This document shows, in pieces, positions 43,841 to 50,548 of a stretch of 50,548 bases of DNA. Source of the stretch: Vitrella brassicaformis. Lineage: Eukaryota; Sar; Vitrellaceae. The stretch spans positions 25,656 through 76,203 of the forward strand of contig CDMY01000359.1 in assembly GCA_001179505.1 (NCBI GenBank), in the 5' to 3' direction. Position 1 is the first letter of the stretch. Each line of letters opens with the position of its first letter. Under the pieces are notes generated by a model. It ran no database searches. It was not told the origin of the DNA and worked only from the letters and a program-made list of their open reading frames with translations. A program made the translations under genes and the position numbers.

Positions 43841-44635
43841 CTCAGAGAAGAAGGGATGGGGGCGAGGGGGGTGATGGTCAGAGGATGCAGCAATGTGAAT
43901 GGGCAGCATGGCCACATGACCCTTTTTGCACCGTGTGATGTGTGCTGTTGGGTGGCCGGGATGTGCACTCGTGAATGAGCGGATGGATGTGTGTAAGCCT
44001 TTCGCTCGCTAGATGACCCTTCTTGCTTGGTCGCCCCTTGGCTGGCCCAATGTGCTGTCTGTCTGTCTGTCTGCCTCTCTGCCTGGATTTGATACACACT
44101 CGCTGTGAAGAGTATGACTTGACGGATGGATGCACTGAGTCATACATAGATTTATCACCTGACTGACGCCACAAATCACTCCCCTCATGCAGCAACCATG
44201 GAAAGGAAATCTGCTATGATCCCGCTGCTCATTGCACACTCAGCAACCAGAAGTACAAACCATGCCCACAGACGAACGTACAGACGAGCACATCAAGCAT
44301 CGCGATCACACAAGAGAGGATGGCGAGTGAAAAACGGTCAGAGCAAAAGAGGCGTCAGCACCGTAAAAAAGCAGCCCCGTTTGCCCTCTCTCCCTCCCTC
44401 CCTCCCTCCCTCCCTCTCTCCGCCCTTCACCCCCTCCCTCCTAGAAAAGAGACAGATCTTTCTGTGTGTGTGTCTCGTAGGCCCGTCTGCCTGTCTCCTT
44501 GTCTCCCTCCATTTCGCATGTAGATTGTCCACACAGCACACATGGCCTGAGCAAAAGAGAAGGCCACACTTCATAATCCCTTCTCAGCGACCCCCCTTCT
44601 CACTCCTTCGTACTTTGTTCCCGTGTCACGACTCC
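43841..44635. other. Convergent 3' intergenic region
   Basis: It separates two genes that end towards each other. A tctg run lies at 44057-44072 and a ccct run at 44388-44416. No gene is seen. Confidence 0.5.
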
Positions 44636-45894
44636 TTAAGACCCGTCAATGTAGCCGCCCCCACCACAGCAAGGGAACAGCCTTCGGCACATGTCCCCAT
44701 ACCACGTCCTGGGGATGTCGAATGGGCTGACTTCACGCGCCGGCAAGCGCATGACGGCCGCCCGTAAGTCCCGCTCGAAGTGGCCGCAACTGCGAGAAGA
44801 AGAGAAATCCATACAGAGAGAGAGATGAGCATGTGCCATGTGTTCGCCTGCTTACTTGTCGTGAAACATGTGGAATTTGATGTCAATGTGGGCCAAAAGG
44901 GCGTCTTTTAGGCGCCCCGCCGCTCCGCGTGGGCAGAGGCGCTGGAAGAACTTGTGTTCTTCCAGCGGCGGGAGGCCTCCCAGAGGGCTGGCACCCCAGG
45001 AATATACCCGATAGCCATCAGGCAACCCCTGATGAGAGCAAACCAGCAATGGAACACACTTCTGTCTTCTCACTCTCAAGCTTCTCCTGATACCCATCTG
45101 GTCTTGTCGACGAAAAGAACTCGCCGCCTACACAGCACATATAGGAGAGATAAAATGCATCGAGAGTGATGGCTGATTGGTATTCTACCTCCATCGGCCG
45201 CAAACATACCTTTGTCCATATTCGCAAAGTAGCAGCCGATGTGCTCCCCCTGGATCGTGCTGCCCAGCACAATCGTCCCAAAAAGGAGTCGGTCGTCCTT
45301 CTCCCAGAGATAGTTGATGTGTTCCACAAACGAATTCAACTCTGAATCAATACACACACATGGGGGCAGACAAGAGCACGGAGCGAGGGCGTCTATTCCT
45401 CCTCACCAATGCGCACCTCCCCTTCCTCGCAGGATGGGTCCCCCGGCACGACCTTGAGCGGCGGGGCGAGGTGCTTCTGAGGCCTCTGGCCTCCCGCAGT
45501 TGGCTGCGGAGCCACCGGTTGCTGCGATGGCTGCAGTGGGGGAACTCGATGCAGCCCTCCTGTGTTGGCCGAAAAAAGGGGAAGGCCACGCTGAGGCACA
45601 GTAGGGGGCGGCTGCAGCGGCACATACCGCTGGAAGAGCTGAGGGGGACACGGGGGAGGGTGCACGCCTACAAACACCAACACAAACACCAAAGACATCA
45701 ATTGTCAAGCGACGGGATGCCTTCCTTCGTGTGCCCCTCACCGCCGGTGGCTGGCGAGGCCGTCGGGATGGCTGAATGAGCTTGATACATGCTCGTGTGT
45801 AGCTGCACAAAGCGTTGGGGTGGTTTCCGAAGAGAAGGTGGCCCCAATTTGGAAGTCTCGACGGGGACAAGTGGATCGGCAATCGGGCGGGCAT
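44636..45894 (-). CDS. Possible papain-fold (PPPDE/LRAT-like) thiol peptidase
   Basis: Six exons, 45894-45742, 45638-45407, 45341-45210, 45127-45060, 45028-44856 and 44789-44636, join in phase to give 303 residues. Residues 1-128 are Pro/Gln-rich. The C-terminal part contains GTIVLGSTIQGEHIGCYFAN (candidate His162) and FHMFHDNCGHFERDLRAAVM (candidate Cys254 in an N-C-x-H-F context), the His-then-Cys order and N-C-x-x-F setting seen in PPPDE (DeSI) and LRAT-type permuted papain folds. DeSI enzymes cleave SUMO from targets. The match is by pattern only and could be wrong. The gene is tail-to-tail with the predicted SUMO ligase. GGGGYIDGS ends the protein. Confidence 0.5.
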
Positions 45895-46293
45895 CCGAGT
45901 CGCTGAGAGGTCATCGGCTGCCGTGTAGCCCTCTTCGTCGCATAATCAATCTGAGATGCTGATGGCCATTGACTGTGGTCCTCGGCGCACCTGATGCAAC
46001 AACCATCGATCGCATCGACATCAGCTGAGGGTCGGTTCGGAGGGAGTGTGATGCTGCATGGCTGTACTGTATGTTCACTCTCGCGCTGTGCTGCTGTGTG
46101 CCTGCAGAATCACTCATCACGGCGCGTCACGACTGGTGTGGCGGCTGCTGGTATGTAGCGCATCTGGCCTATAGAGAGTCCAATAGCGTCGGCTGAGGTG
46201 AGCACACCCCGTACTCTCATTTCGCCGCCTGATGGCCGTTCATTTCTGTCTGTGTCCTTGCTTGCTTCATTCATTCATTCAGATCGCGTCAGT
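45895..46293. other. Divergent intergenic region
   Basis: Between the peptidase-like gene and the 46.3 kb gene. A cag after attcattcattcattc (46268-46282) suggests the downstream gene may have a 5' untranslated exon spliced here. Nothing else is seen. Confidence 0.4.
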
Positions 46294-46795
46294 CATGGCT
46301 GTGGCTCCTCGACCCTTCCTTCTCGGCCCTGGAGATGTCCCCTTCCTGCGCACCCTCATCGTCCGCAAGGCCGTCCGCATGGCCACGACCAACCCAGGCA
46401 GCGCCGAGCGGGCCGCACTCCACTCACAGATCAACAACCACACTCGGCAGCAGGAGCTGCTGCTCCACACCCTCGACAGCGCCATCAGCATGCTGCGCAA
46501 CGACGTCAAGGAGTACGTCGACGAGGCCCTGCGTCGTCTCGGGATCGCCGACGCCATTGACTTCGAATTCGACGTCGATGGTCTGGAGGGCGGCCTCAGG
46601 CTCATCTACCTGCTGCACCAGGGCGCTGCCGAGTGGCCAGCGATCGGGTGTCTCGTTCGACTGGCGTTCAACCATCGGCTCACCCCCCGCACGACTCGAC
46701 CACTGCGTGTGCCGGCCGAGTCGGTGCCGCACGCAGCGGCCTTCCACCAGCTGCCCCTCAGCATGGCCATCTACCGCCTCATTGTGTCAGCGTGA
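46294..46795 (+). CDS. Small hypothetical protein
   Basis: A single exon of 167 codons from ATG 46294 (MAVAPRPFLLGPGDVPFLRT). An Arg/Lys-rich start is followed by a helical stretch (SQINNHTRQQELLLHTLDSA, ISMLRNDVKEYVDEALRRLG) and a conserved-looking second half (FEFDVDGLEGGLRLIYLLHQ, FNHRLTPRTTRPLRVPAESV). The longest competing frame on the other strand is shorter and lacks good codon texture. No known domain; no membrane segment. Confidence 0.55.
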
Positions 46796-47340
46796 GCGTG
46801 GCACACAGATGTCGATATATCCTTGACCCGAAAGGATATGAATGCGCATCACAACCAAGTCCCGCATATAAGCTCGCAGACACGATCACGCATCATGAAT
46901 GGGGCCTGGCTGATGGCTGTCTGACACCCCCTCTCGCTCGAAGAGCGTCCCACACAGCAGTCAGCAGACAGGCCTCTAGACAGATGTGAAGCTCTGCTCC
47001 ACTTAAAACGATGGACACTTCGATGTATGTTATCAACAGAGATAGTGGACGCCACACACTGTGTCTGTGCGGGCATCATTGCTATGTACACTACTCATTA
47101 CTCACTCCCAATGCACGCACTCTAGCTCCGTACCACATGCGTCACACACGTGTGTGTCTGCGGATGTGGGTGTCGGTGGCATGGCACGGATGGCATGGCA
47201 TGAATGGATGTGTGTGTGTGGTGGGCTGGGTGAATGGACGCATGAATGGGTGGGCTGATGGGGCGGGGTGAGTGGGTGGGATGGTGATGTGGACGAGGAA
47301 GAGGATGAAGAGTGTGTGAGGCAGTCATGTGAGTGTGTGT
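46796..47340. other. Spacer with TG-rich tract
   Basis: No gene or RT-like sequence is seen, although the reverse transcriptase of the adjacent retroelement would be expected here. Imperfect atgg/tgtg repeats lie between 47176 and 47290. Confidence 0.5.
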
Positions 47341-47409
47341 CCGTCAAAACCGCTGCCTGACTCACATACCGCCTGACATTCTCCTGTCTGCCCGCCTTCT
47401 CTTTGTCTG

Positions 47410-49440
47410 CTATCTCCTTTGTGATCGCCTTGCCCACCGTCTCGTGCAGCTCCTCCTTGTGCTGGCTAGCTGAGCGCGCTTGTAGACGGCATCTCCTTCT
47501 CCTGGCGGAATGCTGTGCTCGGCGAGGTACTGGGCGTGACGGGACGGGTGCTTGTGGTAGTTGCTCTTCCACTTGGCCACCTTCTGGCCCGCCGTTAGCG
47601 CGTTCGTCTGTTGCCGTTCCACCCATGTGCCCTCCTCTGGCTCATAGACCTTGGGCGGTCGCCTCTCGCGGCCGCTCCGTCGTGGCTCCTCATCCTCCTG
47701 CTCATCATCAGCCGCAAATTCGTCGGGGACGCCCATCTGCGGAGGCTGCGGTAGCTGCTGCTGCTGCTGGTGGTGGTCATCACCACCGTCTCCCAGCTCC
47801 CCCTCTGCCCCCTCTTGCTCGTCAGCTGGTGGCTCCTCGGCTGGCGCCGCAGCAGGGGGGACGGGCTCTTGTGCTGGTGGTGGCGGTGGTGGGTGTGGTG
47901 CGATGATGGGTGGGAAGTCCTCAGGGACCGCTGGTGGGGCGCCTGTGCCGACCTCCACCCCCCTCTCAGCCCACGTGCTGAAGAAGGGCTCCCTCCCCTC
48001 CTTCTGGTCCAGCCAGGGGAAGCGCCGCTCATTGCAGGTGAAGCTCCTCCCCGACACCACCTTGCCCGTCGAGTGCAGCAGCACCCGCACCGAATCACGC
48101 ACGCCGCTCTCGTCCGGCCCCAGGTAGTATCCATACCGCCCCTTGGGCTCCATGACGCCCTGCTTGGCCAGCCGGATGGACGTGTGGCAGCCAAACGCCC
48201 GCAGGGTGCTCATGTTAGGCTTCTTGCCATGGTAGGCCTCGTATGGGGTCATGCTGCGTCCGTCAGCGGGGTGAGTGAGGGGTTTGGAGGGCGTGCGGTT
48301 CGTCAACCACACGGCGTGGCCGACTGCGTGCGGCCACAGCTTGTCGGGCATGCCGGACATCGACACCAGCTTCTTGACCTTGGCCTTGACGATGCCGACC
48401 TTGCGCTCGACCGGGCCGTTCTGGTGCTGCTCGTGGCTCGCCGAGAAGCGCTGCCTGATGCCCAGCTCTCGGCACTTGCGAGCGAGCATCCCGCCCGCCA
48501 GCTCACCCCCGCCCAGCTCTCCTGCTTGGTCGCTCCTCAGCTCCTTCGGCTTGTTGCCCATCACCTGGATGACCCGCTCGAGTGCCTGGCCCGCCTCGGC
48601 CTTGTTCCTCATGAGAGAGACGCACGAGAACCCCGACGCGTCGTCCCGCACGATCAAATAGCCCTTGTGGCCACGCTGCGACTCCTTCATGGGCTCGAAG
48701 TCGGCGTACCAGACGTCGTTTGATTTGGCCGACTTGGTGCGGTCGATGCCTCTGCGCTTGCGGGGGAGGTCACCGTCGACGCAGGGCTGGCAGTAGTTCT
48801 CTTTGGGGTAGCTGCTGGGCTGCTGGAAGCCGATGGTCGACCGCGCCATCTCCTTCATGGCCTCGTCAGACACGTGCAGCCGGTTGTGCACCACCTGGTA
48901 GGTCACCTCGGTCGACTTGAGAGGCGCCGCCACTCCTCGCTCAACACGACAACTGTCACCACACGCAGAGACAGCATGAGTCTTCGCCTCACTCATCTGC
49001 TCTGTTTTGGGAGGGGGGACACTTCCCTGGTGAGTAGAAGCTCCCGCAAGGGGCCCGGCTTTACCTCCGCCACCTGGCGACGGTCCGGCCCTCCTCTCCG
49101 ACCCTTGTCGGTCGTTCCTTGAGGCGTTCGAAGCAGCCCCGGGTGCCACACACCCCCTCTTAAGGCCAGCATCATCGCCAGCCCCCTCTCGACTCGCCGA
49201 CCCTGACGGCGATGTCGTGGTCGTCTCGCACACGTGCTGCGTGGGCTGCTCGGTCTCGCGGAGGTACGCCTTGATGCCCTTGTCGACCAGCTGGATCATG
49301 TGGCCGCTGTTGCAGTCCTCGATGAAGGACTGGTCCTTCTTGTGGGTGTCGTGGACGAAGCGCTTGCCCTCCTTGCCGAGCCGTCCTGAGCTGATGATGT
49401 TGTGTTGGATGGACCGACACAGCAGGACACCACGCAGCAC
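47410..49440 (-). CDS. pol: Copia pol fragment: pre-integrase and integrase
   Basis: A 676-codon open frame. A GAG-pre-integrase segment with H...CQPC zinc ligands precedes the rve integrase core: first Asp in VWYADFEP (about 48703-48720), second in LRSDQAGELG (about 48515-48540), Glu in NGPVERKVG (about 48400-48420). The order of domains (integrase before the missing RT) and the motif TNRTPSKPL...TPYEAYHGKKPNMSTLRAFG define the Ty1/copia type. After the core come a Pro/Gln/acidic linker and a final basic stretch, then a stop where RT should begin. The C-terminal 30 residues lie in a doubtful frame; another frame gives SQHKEELHETVGKAITKEIA. Confidence 0.8.
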   Translation of the reverse strand: MLRGVLLCRSIQHNIISSGRLGKEGKRFVHDTHKKDQSFIEDCNSGHMIQLVDKGIKAYLRETEQPTQHVCETTTTSPSGSASREGAGDDAGLKRGCVAPGAASNASRNDRQGSERRAGPSPGGGGKAGPLAGASTHQGSVPPPKTEQMSEAKTHAVSACGDSCRVERGVAAPLKSTEVTYQVVHNRLHVSDEAMKEMARSTIGFQQPSSYPKENYCQPCVDGDLPRKRRGIDRTKSAKSNDVWYADFEPMKESQRGHKGYLIVRDDASGFSCVSLMRNKAEAGQALERVIQVMGNKPKELRSDQAGELGGGELAGGMLARKCRELGIRQRFSASHEQHQNGPVERKVGIVKAKVKKLVSMSGMPDKLWPHAVGHAVWLTNRTPSKPLTHPADGRSMTPYEAYHGKKPNMSTLRAFGCHTSIRLAKQGVMEPKGRYGYYLGPDESGVRDSVRVLLHSTGKVVSGRSFTCNERRFPWLDQKEGREPFFSTWAERGVEVGTGAPPAVPEDFPPIIAPHPPPPPPAQEPVPPAAAPAEEPPADEQEGAEGELGDGGDDHHQQQQQLPQPPQMGVPDEFAADDEQEDEEPRRSGRERRPPKVYEPEEGTWVERQQTNALTAGQKVAKWKSNYHKHPSRHAQYLAEHSIPPGEGDAVYKRAQLASTRRSCTRRWARRSQRR

Positions 49441-50548
49441 CAGGGCTCCGCCGCTGGTCTGCAGGGTGTGTGCCGATGCCGTCGGCGTTGACCACTGTGC
49501 CGTCCGCCGTCTCGATGCAGTTGTCGCACTGCTTGAGGTCGGGCAGCTTGCTCTCGTCCCACGTGATGTGCTTGTCGCTGCCAGAGTCGACCATGAAGTC
49601 GTCCTCCTTCTCCTTGCTCAACACTGACGAGCACCTATTGACCGACAACAACTGACAGACAGGCGTGGGCTCTTGCTCGCCAGCCTCTGTCTGTCTGCCC
49701 TTCGCCACCTGCCCGCCATTCTGACCTGAATGCGGGCCGGGGCGAGCATCAGATGCTACTTTGTTGGGGGCCCCGGACCCCATGCTTTGTTGTACGGGGC
49801 TTGTCGCTTGCACACCACTCGACCCGCCAGGCGACAGCACTGGCTCGTCCACTGCCCTGACCACCGCCACGGTGTAGTGGGCGTCCTCATCGCCCTCGTC
49901 CTGCACGGCGTTGACTGTCGCTGCCCTGAGCCTGTTGGCGAACCGCTGGAAGCCGAAGGGCTCCTTGCCGTAGGGCGACTGGCTCCAGTCGACGCGGTTG
50001 TCGCGGATGTCTCGCTTGAGCTTCTTGCACGCGAACCACTTGTCCTTGTGCTTGCCACAGTACCAGCAGCCATCGGGTCCCTGGGCTGGTGCGGCTCCCT
50101 CCTTGCGGAACCGACTTGGACCACCCTGGGCACCCCCTCTCGCCTGCCCCTGCCCCCTCTCGCCTCGGGGGGACACTGACGGGGGCTTATGGCGAAGTGC
50201 CGCCACCGTGCTGCTGTCTGCCGCACTCTCCGCCGCCTTGGCGTTGTCGCTTGCGCTCAGGAGACGCTGCTTGAAGACGTCCCAGCCGGCCGTGCTCGTC
50301 TCACTCGCGATGATCTCCAGGAACACCCTGTACTCGGGCAGGCCGTGCAGGAGACGCTTGAACTTGTTGACTTTCATGACCTCTCCGATGGCCTGACCCG
50401 CCGCCTCGCACTTCCTGACAGCGCCCTCGTAGCGTGCCAGCTCCTTGGCCACGTCGCCTGACGCCAGCTTGAAGTCCTCGTACGCGTCGATGTCCTTTGC
50501 CTTTTGCTGCTCGCGCCGTGGGTCGTAGTAGTTGACCAGCTGCAGCCA
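49172..50548 (-). CDS. gag: Copia gag-protease (5' end outside window)
   Basis: Open from the window edge (WLQLVNYYDPRREQQKAKDI at the 5' side) to 49172. It contains a capsid-like helical region (VNKFKRLLHGLPEYRVFLEI), a zinc knuckle of unusual spacing (CWYCGKHKDKWFAC: C-x2-C-x2-H-x6-C instead of C-x2-C-x4-H-x4-C) near 50034-50075, and the aspartic protease active site FMVDSGSDKHIT near 49562-49600. The frame shifts between 49461 and 49475: the part matching the protease C terminus continues in the pol frame (TLQTSGGALVLRGVLLCRSI). Either a +1 frameshift used by the element or an inactivating mutation. Confidence 0.75.
   Translation of the reverse strand, partial: WLQLVNYYDPRREQQKAKDIDAYEDFKLASGDVAKELARYEGAVRKCEAAGQAIGEVMKVNKFKRLLHGLPEYRVFLEIIASETSTAGWDVFKQRLLSASDNAKAAESAADSSTVAALRHKPPSVSPRGERGQGQARGGAQGGPSRFRKEGAAPAQGPDGCWYCGKHKDKWFACKKLKRDIRDNRVDWSQSPYGKEPFGFQRFANRLRAATVNAVQDEGDEDAHYTVAVVRAVDEPVLSPGGSSGVQATSPVQQSMGSGAPNKVASDARPGPHSGQNGGQVAKGRQTEAGEQEPTPVCQLLSVNRCSSVLSKEKEDDFMVDSGSDKHITWDESKLPDLKQCDNCIETADGTVVNADGIGTHPADQRRSPGAAWCPAVSVHPTQHHQLRTARQGGQALRPRHPQEGPVLHRGLQQRPHDPAGRQGHQGVPPRDRAAHAARVRDDHDIAVRVGESRGGWR

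Larger units (their letters stand above)
47341..50548 (-). mobile_element. Ty1/copia-type retrotransposon, partial
   Basis: In transcription order: gag with a zinc knuckle, protease, pre-integrase and integrase. No reverse transcriptase or RNase H follows and no LTR is recognisable at the inner end, so the element is 3' truncated near 47.34-47.41 kb. The 5' side continues beyond the window. Confidence 0.8.

Noticed and set aside
47770-48723. Plus-strand open frames opposite the integrase
   Set aside because: Antisense of a clear copia integrase; no domain on the plus strand.
1-50548. tRNA, rRNA or snRNA genes
   Set aside because: I looked in the spacers for T-loop (GTTCGA-type) and other RNA landmarks by eye and found none convincing; a covariance-model scan could still find one.

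Overview
This is nuclear DNA from a eukaryotic protist. Genes are split by many short GT-AG introns (about 45-200 nt) whose 3' halves are rich in (TG)n or pyrimidines, coding exons are GC-rich, and simple repeats fill the gaps. A Piercer-of-microtubule-wall-1 (PIERCE1) homologue implies motile cilia. The overall look fits a free-living alveolate, with a chromerid alga such as Vitrella as my best guess; that name is inference, not something the sequence proves.

Layout. 1-6.1 kb (+): two copies of a repeated gene module (acidic N terminus, basic helix, exon with FLVG-x-x-RRPLDGTFGPPP), then a long set of exons related to a gene at 23-26 kb. 7.3-8.5 kb (-): a gene broken by one frameshift. 8.66-9.03 kb (+): a two-exon gene end. 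9.58-10.64 kb (-): a hypothetical hydrophobic protein. 11.7-14.9 kb (-): an ankyrin-type protein that seems fused to a paralogue of the 8 kb gene. 15.4-16.7 kb (+): an intact three-exon paralogue of the same family. 17.55-18.30 kb (+): the PIERCE1-like gene in six small exons. 18.57-20.80 kb (+): two tandem six-exon paralogues ending in a SAM-like domain. 21.9-30.5 kb (-): more module copies, a non-canonical poly(A) polymerase/TUTase-like gene with coiled coils, a KH-domain gene, and a duplicated segment interrupted by 300 N. 31.4-32.4 kb: a divergent pair of small genes. 32.4-34.8 kb: simple-repeat spacer. 34.8-38.3 kb (-): an ABHD17-like serine hydrolase with a long disordered tail. 38.9-43.8 kb (+): a 15-exon gene joining a chromodomain, a PINIT-like region and an SP-RING, with a SUMO-interacting motif at each end. 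44.6-45.9 kb (-): a possible papain-fold thiol peptidase. 46.3-46.8 kb (+): a small hypothetical gene. 47.4-50.5 kb (-): part of a Ty1/copia retrotransposon with gag, protease and integrase but no reverse transcriptase.

Two stories stand out. First, the predicted chromodomain-SUMO ligase would link a histone- or chromatin-reading module to SUMO transfer in one chain; its neighbour may be a peptidase of a fold that includes deSUMOylases. Second, the 0-30 kb part is a region of repeated duplication, inversion and exon shuffling: the same modules recur on both strands, some intact in splice phase, others with stops, frameshifts or clashing phases. Exon limits were drawn by eye from splice consensus, reading-frame continuity and comparison between copies inside the window.
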